Assembly: GCA_003223515.1 (NCBI GenBank)
Contig: QHVI01000065.1
Location: forward strand, 1-64,000
Length of the DNA: 64,000 bases
Source of the DNA: Candidatus Angelobacter sp. Gp1-AA117
GTDB lineage: Bacteria > Acidobacteriota > Terriglobia > Terriglobales > Acidobacteriaceae
Reading direction: 5' to 3'
In this document: in pieces, positions 56,071 to 64,000 of the stretch
Layout: every line of letters begins with the position of its first letter
Numbering within the stretch: position 1 is the stretch's first letter
Notes under the pieces: generated by a model
The model's database searches: none
Told to the model about the DNA's origin: nothing
What the model saw: the letters and a program-made list of their open reading frames with translations, nothing else
Translations under genes and position numbers: made by a program

Positions 56071-59000
56071 CACGGTGAAGTTTGAATGAGCAGGCGCCAA
56101 CTCGATAAAGTTGGTGCCGTCAAAATAAGCAGGCCATGCGCTGTAGTTGCCCGCAGTCGCGAATGACCGCGTAGCCGTGTAAGTAAATGTTGCTCCGGGT
56201 GCGATCGTTTGCTGGCCGGAATTCAAAAAGTCTACGTTGGCATTCGAGGGATCACGCGCTGGTACCAAGAAGTACGGCACGGTACCGGACGCCGTACCGG
56301 TGTTCTGCACCGTAAACGTGGCCGTCACGGGCTGGTTGGTTCCTGGTGATCCCGGTGACAGTGACAGAGGAGTGATCAGCGTGTACTGAGGCGTGCCGGT
56401 GCCGCTTGGTGGTGGCGTGGTAAATGTGAAATCCGCCGCGCTTGCAGTGCCACTGGCATTGGTCGACTGTACCTGGTAGTGATAGGTTGTGCTGGCGGTC
56501 AAGCCAGACAGGCTGACCGAGTGTGAGGTTACCGCCGTTGCATCATGTTGTGAACTCCCGTAAGCGCTGGTAGTGCCATAGTTCACCGTGCTGTCAGCGG
56601 CAGTATTGGTTGTCCAGGTAATCGTGGCCGTAGTAGCGCTTGGAGTTGTCGATTGAACGTTGGATATCACCAGGCTGCTGTTTGACCATGAGCAGGTAGT
56701 CCCGATGCATGTGCCAGCGGCTCCATTGAATGTTGCTGAAGTCGCACCATTGGCCTTTACCTGGGCTGATGTGGGAGGAGTGGTGGCGCTCCACTCAACG
56801 GTCACGGCAGTGCCGTTCCACCGCGCTTCCGCCGAATCCACGGCTGTATTGAAGTTCAGCTCATCCGAGGCGTCATACTGAACGTCAGTGCCTTCAAAGA
56901 GTCCCGCTCTAAGTATTGCGCCGCTGCTATTGGTCGCAATCACTCCGGCAATTCCTGAGAGCGTGAGCGAGTGCGGCGTGGTTCCGCTGCTGCGCGTATC
57001 AGTTGGCAGGCGATTGAAGATCCACTGTTCGGTTTCAGCAGCCGCGCCATTGAATGCTCCGGTTACCAGCAGAGATCCGCCTGAAACCAGGTCGCCAGCC
57101 GGCACTGAAACCGAAGGACGGTTAGCCCAGATTCCGCCGACAGCGCCAATGGGAGCGATCAGATGCAGAAACGTCACATTCGCGCCGCTGCTCTGCACTT
57201 GAGCGAGTTGGTAGGAGGACAACCCGTCAAAGTCATTTGTATTAACTGGAGATTGCGACTGGGTGGCGACAATGTTCGCCCCAGAAGGCGCCGCGACAAA
57301 GATTCCCACCTCGCCGCCAGTCTGGGAAGTTCCGTGCAGCCAGCCAGTATCCAAAACCTGGGAGGCCTCGAAGTGCCAGTCCACCTCATAGGAATGGCTG
57401 GATGTGGATTCAATCACGTCGCGGACGATGCCGTAGCGGCCCCCATGAGCGCGCGACATAAAAACATGCCGGTCAAAACGCTGCAGCGGAGATGAGTAAT
57501 CCGCCGGGCTTGCGAACAACGAAGAGAAAGTTTTGTAATAGAGGCTTTTTCCATCGCCCATGGCATAGGCGAATGAGGTGGTGCCGGCATGATACTGCAC
57601 GTGGCCATAGCGATTGCAGTACCAGGTGGTTGTATCATCCTCGCCATGCACGCCTGCGCTGAGGGAGTCGGCTGAGTTGAAGGTCCAGTGCCCGCCGCCA
57701 AACTGCCCATGTCCATCCACGAGCAGGCTGTTGTGGTAGACCGTGAGATTCGCCGGCTCTCCCGGAGAATCAGCGTGGCCGATGAAATAGCCTGCGCCCT
57801 CCGGTACCAACTGGTCTTTGCCAAATGTAAGGTAGAGACCGTTGTCGTCGGAGTGGTTATGGCCGTAGTTCAGCTCAATCGTGCCCTTATTTTGTCCATT
57901 ATTGTCACAGATGTGATGCCACTCAGCGTCACCGCCCAGGTTCCCGGACTTGAGAGTGAGCAGCATGGTGTTGTTGGTTGAGTTGTCGGGAGCGCCCCGC
58001 ATAGTAAACATCTGTGCGTCTCCCAGATAAAGATCGCTGGTTGTCGCCGGCGGCACCGCGCTCGATGGCAAGATGCCCGTGTCCCAGTTGAACAGTTCGA
58101 ACACCAGCACTTCGTCATCCGGCGCGTAAGTGTTGTAGCCGCTGACAAGATTCGTGCCCCTTCCGAAGTGACCTGCGCCGTTGCGCCATGCATTGGCCAA
58201 CCACTGCGCCGACGCGGCAAATTGCGGCGCGCTCGCCCCATACTGCCACGCTGCCCAACGCGCCACCACAGGATGCTCCTGGCTAAACCCGAAGAAGTCG
58301 CCATGGTAGTCCGGACCTTCTCGCGCTACCTCCGGCATGTAACTGCCGAGTTGGGCATTCACATACGCTTTGAAGTAGGAAGGCGAACTGGGCGAATCGG
58401 TAATATAGTCTGCAACACCCATGTTCTGGAGTACGGTATAGATGAGGAGCAATGACCCTACAGATTCCTGGTAGGACTGGCCCTCATGCCAGGTTCCGTC
58501 GGTAATGGATTGCACTCTGCTGTGCACTCCGCTGAAGTTCGTACTCACTGCATTGATCCAGGTGTTCGCGTCCGCTGCATAGGGAGTGCCGGGATACCGG
58601 GACAGAGCGCAGGCCCCCACGCCCAAGGACCCCCAACTGGACCAGTTGTGATTCTGCAGTATGGTAGCTTTCCAGTACGGCGGACTTGCGCTGTTGATGG
58701 CGTTCCACAGTTGCACACCGGCGCTGTGAATGTCGTTCAGGAGCGTGGTACGCTGGCTTGCAGTCAGCCCATCATAACCAATATCAAGCGTCAGAGCTGC
58801 GGCAGACAGCATGCCGGGGAAGGCTGTATCGAACTGGCTCTCACCCGTCGATTTGAATTGGAAATTGTTCCATGCACCATCAATAAAATTGAATGCAGTT
58901 GTTAAGGCGGTAAGGTCTCCCGTGGAAGCATATTTTCCCAGCCATACCATGGCGACCCCTCCGTTCTCGCCTACTACGCCTGGGTTGGGATTGAAACTTG

Positions 59001-59328
59001 AAAAGCTGGGATCAACACTCAAATTGATAATTGCATTCTTGAGAGCGCCCCGGCATGGTCCGCTGCAATTCGTGGCATCGGCACGAATGGAATCGATCCG
59101 GCTCTGGGGAACATAGCACCCCAGAACACTGGCGCCGGCCGTGGATGAGGAGAGTAAAAGCGCGAAGACTGCGACGAGCGCCGTCCGGCAGAAGGCGAGC
59201 GGCTGCCGCAGCGCGGTCACGGTTTCGGCAAAGATCGTGCCGGCGTTCCATACAGCCAGTCTTTTCAGCGCAAACGTGCATCGTTGACGAAGCGCAAACG
59301 TGTGCGCATATTTGCTTTGCACAAACAT
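54973..59328 (-). CDS. Large secreted heparinase II/III-like polysaccharide lyase with FN3-like domain and two C-terminal jelly-roll-like repeats
   Basis: NHNWSSWGSLGVGACAL, GHNHSDDNGLYLTFGKDQLVPEGAGYF; FN3-like TTATITWTTNTAADSTVNYGT; two ~180-aa repeats DSFNRTTGLGANWAVSPGSF.. and DDFNRTTGLGTAWTVQHGSF... Confidence 0.85.
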   Translation of the reverse strand: MFVQSKYAHTFALRQRCTFALKRLAVWNAGTIFAETVTALRQPLAFCRTALVAVFALLLSSSTAGASVLGCYVPQSRIDSIRADATNCSGPCRGALKNAIINLSVDPSFSSFNPNPGVVGENGGVAMVWLGKYASTGDLTALTTAFNFIDGAWNNFQFKSTGESQFDTAFPGMLSAAALTLDIGYDGLTASQRTTLLNDIHSAGVQLWNAINSASPPYWKATILQNHNWSSWGSLGVGACALSRYPGTPYAADANTWINAVSTNFSGVHSRVQSITDGTWHEGQSYQESVGSLLLIYTVLQNMGVADYITDSPSSPSYFKAYVNAQLGSYMPEVAREGPDYHGDFFGFSQEHPVVARWAAWQYGASAPQFAASAQWLANAWRNGAGHFGRGTNLVSGYNTYAPDDEVLVFELFNWDTGILPSSAVPPATTSDLYLGDAQMFTMRGAPDNSTNNTMLLTLKSGNLGGDAEWHHICDNNGQNKGTIELNYGHNHSDDNGLYLTFGKDQLVPEGAGYFIGHADSPGEPANLTVYHNSLLVDGHGQFGGGHWTFNSADSLSAGVHGEDDTTTWYCNRYGHVQYHAGTTSFAYAMGDGKSLYYKTFSSLFASPADYSSPLQRFDRHVFMSRAHGGRYGIVRDVIESTSSHSYEVDWHFEASQVLDTGWLHGTSQTGGEVGIFVAAPSGANIVATQSQSPVNTNDFDGLSSYQLAQVQSSGANVTFLHLIAPIGAVGGIWANRPSVSVPAGDLVSGGSLLVTGAFNGAAAETEQWIFNRLPTDTRSSGTTPHSLTLSGIAGVIATNSSGAILRAGLFEGTDVQYDASDELNFNTAVDSAEARWNGTAVTVEWSATTPPTSAQVKANGATSATFNGAAGTCIGTTCSWSNSSLVISNVQSTTPSATTATITWTTNTAADSTVNYGTTSAYGSSQHDATAVTSHSVSLSGLTASTTYHYQVQSTNASGTASAADFTFTTPPPSGTGTPQYTLITPLSLSPGSPGTNQPVTATFTVQNTGTASGTVPYFLVPARDPSNANVDFLNSGQQTIAPGATFTYTATRSFATAGNYSAWPAYFDGTNFIELAPAHSNFTVQAALFADSFNRTTGLGANWAVSPGSFTTDGSFAVAGTMTGTGTGNWAAVVPALGTNNYSVAADLIVPAGSQFSGLVARSSAASFDQDLYAAQISTDGSVHLYRRIDWGWTQLASAPAGIVANTSFNLRLLVSGADPVHLEAWVNGVRKIVFDDNSASQIRTGIPGLQNYDTNVKYDNFTVTAAPLFVDDFNRTTGLGTAWTVQHGSFSTDGNLAVSGTMTSSGTGNWAALVPAVGTNNYSVSADIIVPSGSLDSGLVARSSDPANFDRNLYTAQIATDGNIYLYRRNDWGWTQLAAIAAGIVPNTSYNLKLLVSGASPVHLEVWLNGVQKIVFDDSSASQITTGVPGMENYDTNVKYDNFTITSP

Positions 59329-59771
59329 GGTGTTATCTCTCTGGCAGTTGCTTGTAGGGGAAGAAGGGCCCTGATGCGTAATGCATCGATGACACTGCCA
59401 GCGGCATGGGACGGCAGATCATCGCACGGCGGTTACCGCGCAGAGCGGTCCTTGTTGAGCAAGAACTGATCCGAATAGTTTCGACGCATCAACTTGCAAT
59501 TAAGATGTCAGCAGTAGCATGGAAAAAAGCTTCGCTGTTTTTATCCGCGTCCTGTCACAAAACTGACAATCGAAGGTAAAGTCATTTCCGGCTGCTCACG
59601 CACATGCCGATTCCAATGTCTATGAATGAATAGAAGTGATCGCCTGTCCACAGTCCCAATTCCCGCAAAGGGCGGCAAACCATAATTTTAATTTTCTCCA
59701 AAGCTTGCATGTCGCCTGTGGTATAGGTAGGATATCTTCATATGTAGGCTACCTAGGCCTTGAGGTGATTT

Positions 59772-60107
59772 TTGCCCGAAGATAAATCAGAACTGCTGCA
59801 GGGTACGCTGGATCTTTTGATCCTGAAGGTCGTGGCGCTCGGTCCCATCCACGGATACGGCATCGCGCAGCGCATCCGGCAAATATCGAAAGATGTGCTG
59901 CAGGTGCAGCAGGGCTCACTCTATCCCGCATTGCACCGGCTGGAGAAACGTGGATGGCTCGAATCGGCATGGCGCGAGTCGGAGAACGGACGCCAGGCAA
60001 AGTTCTACAAGCTCTCTGCCAAAGGCCGCAAACAACTGGCACAAGAACAGCAGAGCTGGCAACGGCTCAGCGGCGCAATCAGCCTGATTTTGACGACAGC
60101 GGAATAG
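59772..60107 (+). CDS. PadR family transcriptional regulator
   Basis: [60 protein letters not shown]. Confidence 0.92.
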   Translation: MPEDKSELLQGTLDLLILKVVALGPIHGYGIAQRIRQISKDVLQVQQGSLYPALHRLEKRGWLESAWRESENGRQAKFYKLSAKGRKQLAQEQQSWQRLSGAISLILTTAE

Positions 60108-60116
60108 GAGTTTCCA

Positions 60117-60684
60117 ATGAATCTTCCTAAGTGGGTTCAGCGCAAACAGTCCCTGGAGAGCGAATTCGACCGCGAACTCCGGTTCCATATCGAGGAACTC
60201 GAGCAGAACGTTGGCGCAGCGCTCCAAACACATTCTCGAAACCCTGGCCACGATTCCCGGAGTTGAAGCTGCGACAGATGTCTCCTCGCTGCCGGGCATT
60301 CCCGGCCAGCGCCAGACGGAGTTGAGAATCATGGAAGGCGAGCAGGACCCGAATCGCAAGATACTCGCCGACAGCCGCTTCGCCACTGTGCGCCGGCGCG
60401 AAGTCGGGTTGCGGCTGGCGCTTGGAGCACAGCGGCGGCAGATCGCGCTGCGCTTCCTGCTTCAGGGAGTCTTCGTGTGCGGAATCGGTTGCATCTCTGG
60501 ACTGCTTCTGGCCCTGGCCTCGGTGCGTTTGCTCTCAGGCATGCTCTACGGCGTCTCGCTTTTCGATCCGCTCACCTTCACCACGGTGGCCGGAATTGTG
60601 CTGCTGGTAGCAGCCATCGCAACGCTGGTTCCTGCCACCCGCGCCGCCCGCACCGATCCCATGCGAGTGTTGCGGGAGGAGTAA
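60117..60684 (+). pseudogene. MacB/FtsX-like ABC permease reduced to ends by apparent internal deletions
   Basis: MNLPKWVQRKQSLESEFDRELRFHIEELEQ (N-term), then another frame ILETLATIPGVEAATDVSSLPGIPGQRQTEL..ILADSRF directly joined to ATVRRREVGLRLALGAQRRQIALRFLLQG...PATRAARTDPMRVLREE. Confidence 0.85.
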
Positions 60685-60810
60685 TCAAGGCGCAGCGACT
60701 CTCCGGCTGTCTCAGTCTAGAGGTTCACTCTACGCCTTTGCGACAAGGCCATAAAGGTGAAAAAAGCGACCGCCAAGCACAGAACGAGATTCTTCATTCG
60801 GTGATCTCCT

Positions 60811-61142
60811 GCAGCGTGGCGAGCCACAACCAAACGGCCTTAACCGCAGAGAACGCAGAGAGCGCAGAGGAACGCAAGTAAGCCGCGAATGACGCGAACT
60901 GCGCGAATCTCGGGAATCAGAAATGGGATTAGCATTTAGCTGCCCAAGCAGAATTCTTCGCGGCTTGAGACGAATTTGATTGTTAGCAATGCAGAGGACG
61001 CAAAGGACGCAAAAGTAACAAAGGTAGTTGATGTGTATTGAATTTGGCGGTGTGTTGCTCCTTACGACCGCACGCGCCCTTGGCTGCGCGGGAGAATTGG
61101 TCGCAAGCAGAGAAGAATTCGATCGTTAGTAATGCAGAGGAT
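60811..61142. repeat. Dispersed CGCAGAGR-type repeat block (contains the uninterrupted counterpart of 53992-54400)
   Basis: CAGCGTGGCGAGCCACAACCAAACGGCCTTAACCGCAGAGAACGCAGAGAGCGCAGAGGAA; GTAGTTGATGTGTATTGAATTTGGCGGTGTGTTGCTCC..CGCGCCCTTGGCTGCGCGGGAGAATTGGTCGCAAGCAGAGAAGAATTCG. Confidence 0.9.
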
Positions 61143-61364
61143 GTGCGGGGTGTGATGTTAGCATCGCAAAAGGCAAGATGAAGCGGAACACGGAACAAAT
61201 TGAGCTAAGTGGTTATACTGCTTGGGGTTGCGCTGTTCCGGTTGGCGTTTCCTGTTCCGGTACACAAGCGGAACAAGCCGCTTCCGAGGTGTCATCAAAG
61301 TACTCCCGCCACAGAACTAAAGATAGTTCACCAGGTAGCTGGTGAGGCGCGGGGGGTGCGGCTA

Positions 61365-61456
61365 TACCGGTTTAGCAAATAGTGTGCCGAAGCAATCCTC
61401 TTTAGAATCAGACATTTAACAGCCAGGTATGCGGTACACTATTTCACAAACCGGTA
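61365..61456. mobile_element. Small TA-flanked inverted-repeat element (Tc1/mariner/IS630-type MITE candidate)
   Basis: Arms TACCGGTTTAGCAAATAGTGTGCCG and CGGTACACTATTTCACAAACCGGTA (21/25 complementary), flanked by TA on both sides. Confidence 0.7.
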
Positions 61457-61457
61457 T

Positions 61458-61639
61458 AATGCCACTTACTTTGCACATTCGAGCATGAATTTAAGAGAAT
61501 TTTCGCATGGGCGGGCAGCAGCGGGGCAGATTCCTCCGCCCTACTCACGCGCTGAAGAAAACGCGCGTGAGCTTAACGGCGTTCGGAATGACATCTCTCA
61601 TTGGGATACAGCCTGGTGTCCCTAAAGTAAGTGACATTA
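61458..61639. mobile_element. MITE-like element, copy B
   Basis: (TA)ATGCCACTTACTTT ... AAAGTAAGTGACATTA; outer direct repeats GGGGGGTGCGGC at 61351-61362 and 61640-61651 enclosing this element plus the nested 61365-61456 element. Confidence 0.85.
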
Positions 61640-61874
61640 GGGGGGTGCGGCTTCGCTGAAAGGCCCCGCGAATGTCATGCAGAAGGTTGATCGAAATGCA
61701 ACCGCAAAGGACGCGACGGAGACAAAGGTAGAGCAGGTCTCACACCGCCACCGGAGCACAAAATTCCGTGAAAACGCAGTGACGGTGTGACAACCACACT
61801 TCACCCAAGGCGCACGGCTGCCGGTTCGCAAGCAGTCCTATGGTTATTCAGTTGTCAAAGAGCGGGTACAGCAT

Positions 61875-61888
61875 GTCACCTAGGTGAC
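61875..61888. promoter_or_regulatory. Perfect palindrome, candidate operator
   Basis: GTCACCTAGGTGAC, further flanked by ACAGC...GCTGT. Confidence 0.35.
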
Positions 61889-62182
61889 GCTGTAACAGTA
61901 GTACTATAGAATTGGAAAGTCAAGGGACAGGACAAGAAAATTCAGGGTCAAATTCTCAGGTTTGTGGAAGGCTGCCGAACCATTACCTTGCAAGCATCAT
62001 GCGCGCGCTTTCAACAGTTCCGTGAGAACACCTTGTAACAGCATGGTGGAGCAAACATCTTCGGGTTTTCCTTCGCTTCGCTCAGGACAGGCTCTCCACT
62101 CCGTCCTCCCTCCTACGCCGGTCGGACTCCGGTCGGAATGAGAAGAGGGGTGTGAATTCCCTACCCCTCAACCTAAAATGCT

Positions 62183-62596
62183 CTAATGCGCAAATCTGAG
62201 CCGCTCCTGCTGTACTGCATAACGGACTGTCTGCTTGTCTCGTGTATCCCACTGCTTTGCATGGCGGCTTGCAGCGGAATTAAAAAGAACAGCGTCGGTG
62301 TTGCTGTCCGTTTCGGAGACCCCGAAATCCTGGTATGAATGAACGTGGGCGGCATGCAGCAACGGATATTCATGTTCATGCAAGTCGGCAACCGTCTTTC
62401 TGTCCAGGATGGTGGCGGCCAACTCCCCTTCATCCGTCAGGGAGAATTGGGCGACAAAGGATGCCAGGGGACGGACGCTTGCCACTTCACTGGCTGCCAA
62501 GGGGATGGCTTTGGCTGTGGCTTCTTCTTCGCTGGAAGCATCCGCTATGATGCAGTTGCCGTCACGCAAACGTAAGACATAAAGAGACATCTTCAC
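62183..62596 (-). CDS. Hypothetical protein
   Basis: 137-aa ORF MKMSLYVLRLRDGNCIIADASSEEEATAKAIPLAASEVASVRPLASFVAQFSLTDEGE; no competing better ORF. Confidence 0.5.
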   Translation of the reverse strand: MKMSLYVLRLRDGNCIIADASSEEEATAKAIPLAASEVASVRPLASFVAQFSLTDEGELAATILDRKTVADLHEHEYPLLHAAHVHSYQDFGVSETDSNTDAVLFNSAASRHAKQWDTRDKQTVRYAVQQERLRFAH

Positions 62597-62642
62597 TCCT
62601 CACAGAATGTCCGTACCCTGTGCAACGCTGTTCTTGAGAGGC

Positions 62643-62873
62643 TCAGTTTCTTGATCCCACGATGAGAACCGCCATCTCCTCAAGAAACTGGTCGCGTTCT
62701 TCATTTGTTCCCCAGCCTCCGGACACCAGACCGCATTTCCTGCATTCCATTACGTAGGGATGGAGGCGGGCATATTGCTTTTCCGCCATTTTGATTACTT
62801 GTCCGGAGCAGCGCGCACAAACAAATTCTTTGCCCTCAACCGTGGCTCGGGCGGTAAATCCAATCTTAATCAT
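62643..62873 (-). CDS. Hypothetical small protein with two CXXC pairs (zinc-ribbon-like)
   Basis: VCARCSGQVIKMAEKQYARLHPYVMECRKCGLVSGGW. Confidence 0.55.
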   Translation of the reverse strand: MIKIGFTARATVEGKEFVCARCSGQVIKMAEKQYARLHPYVMECRKCGLVSGGWGTNEERDQFLEEMAVLIVGSRN

Positions 62874-62885
62874 TCATACTCTCCA

Positions 62886-63326
62886 TCAGCCGAATAACAC
62901 CGGCTTCAGCAGAAACTGCGAGGTCTCCGCGGCAGTCAATGGCTTGGGAACTTCACTTCCCGGAGAACCTGCAAAAAGGCCCTCGGAGTTTATTTGCAGC
63001 TCTCCGCTATGCCGCATCCAATGATTGGACTGCCGGGTGGGAGCCGAATACTTCACGACCAGGGCACGCGGATCGAGGTGCAGTTCCAGAATCGATCCAA
63101 GCTGACCTGCATGATGCAGGCTGATTTGCCCCGCAGATTGATTGAGTTGCAACTGTGTTCTTTCATTTTTGCAGTTCCATTCCGCAAGGTTCGCCTCTAT
63201 TGCCGCAATCAGGTTCAGCCAGGCGGATGGCGGCTGTTGCTCCAGTTGGTGTGTTTCCTGCTGAACGCGTTTCTTCTCCTCCTCGTCCAGCCTGAGGGCC
63301 TCGAGCCTGGAATCCATCCAACTCAT
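62886..63326 (-). CDS. Hypothetical protein
   Basis: 146-aa ORF, same orientation and spacing as neighbours. Confidence 0.45.
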   Translation of the reverse strand: MSWMDSRLEALRLDEEEKKRVQQETHQLEQQPPSAWLNLIAAIEANLAEWNCKNERTQLQLNQSAGQISLHHAGQLGSILELHLDPRALVVKYSAPTRQSNHWMRHSGELQINSEGLFAGSPGSEVPKPLTAAETSQFLLKPVLFG

Positions 63327-63399
63327 AAATCATTTCCTTGCTGTCGCAGTGGCAGCTCAAGCGCGAGCATAGATATCAGCAATGGGGAGTTTCTGCCGC

Positions 63400-63801
63400 T
63401 CATCGCGCGTGCCTGATAGCTTGCAGGAGATCGTCCTGAAAGGATTCACTTTTAAATTGCAACAACGCGAGTTGCTGGTTCACGTCACCAAGAATAACTC
63501 CAAACCAGCCAGCCTGCACGTCACCATCTTTCAGGAATGGATCGCAGATAAGATAAAAATTCTTGCTTTCGATGGAGAAATAGATCCGGCCGCGAACGCC
63601 TGTATTTGCACCTTCAAATCGAGGAGACAAAAGAGCCAGCAGGCCGGGTTCCAGCGCGGCGGCCAGGCTGCGGGCCATAGAAGCCACGGCACGCTGCCTG
63701 TTGCTCTCTTCTCTCTCCACTGGCGTCTGGGCATTCTCTAAATCACTTCTCTTGCGGATGCGAATGTCAGAGGCAGCAATGAACGAGTCAAGCTCTCTCA
63801 T
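63400..63801 (-). CDS. Hypothetical protein
   Basis: 133-aa ORF, charged N-terminal helix; same-strand train of small genes. Confidence 0.45.
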   Translation of the reverse strand: MRELDSFIAASDIRIRKRSDLENAQTPVEREESNRQRAVASMARSLAAALEPGLLALLSPRFEGANTGVRGRIYFSIESKNFYLICDPFLKDGDVQAGWFGVILGDVNQQLALLQFKSESFQDDLLQAIRHAR

Positions 63802-64000
63802 GCATTTCCCCCTGCCCGGGCTCTTTGATCAACAGCAGCCCTATATCCGTAAACGAGAGTGCAGGCTGCTTTTCGCCGGGGCCGCCACGCAAAAAGCGGA
63901 CAGCCAAATCAGAAATACGCAAGGCCAGCGCTAAGAGCCACATGAATGAAGTCCTCCCCGTCCGGCAATTCTCCGGCCATGACACCGTGATTCACGGGCC

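Noticed and set aside
62040-62140. Possible phage or integron attachment region
   Set aside because: No integrase, att-like duplications or cassette structure visible.

Overview
The window looks like a high-GC bacterial chromosome segment. Gene content (CHAD/Ppx/SixA/PPK cluster, PadR + MacB-like permease pairs, minor pilins, Cox-like molybdenum hydroxylase, heparinase-like protein) would suit an Acidobacteria-like organism, but that is inference. No rRNA, convincing tRNA or CRISPR array was seen. Main blocks: IS630-type transposase 3' fragment (1-168); S41 protease; tatAC; a polyphosphate cluster (CHAD, Ppx/GppA, SixA, PPK1); PadR/MacB-like pair; decayed phosphoesterase and PstS genes next to an intact porin; a 1344-aa Gly-rich/LamG/IPT protein; a minor pilin cluster; decayed M28 peptidase; TolC; truA; a long minus-strand gene train 44.5->33.0 kb (oligopeptide ABC importer, ECF sigma factor, CHAT-TPR caspase-like protein, zinc-finger protein, secreted S8 subtilase carrying three QSVTPILE repeats); acyl-CoA ligase; thymidine kinase; a form-II-type CoxSLM + CoxG locus; a 1451-aa heparinase-like protein; and a decayed MacB permease. 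The strongest candidates for something new are: (1) the peptide importer/ECF/CHAT/ZnF/S8 train with the internal nonapeptide-like repeat; (2) a MITE-like element with 16-bp TIRs and 12-bp target duplications, present twice, once with a second TA-flanked element nested in its terminus and once inserted into a dispersed repeat whose uninterrupted copy is also in this window; (3) a three-hairpin intergenic candidate RNA at 44.74-44.84 kb; (4) a recurring pattern of genes that keep their ends but lack internal segments. All homology statements come from motif recognition by eye; no searches were run.
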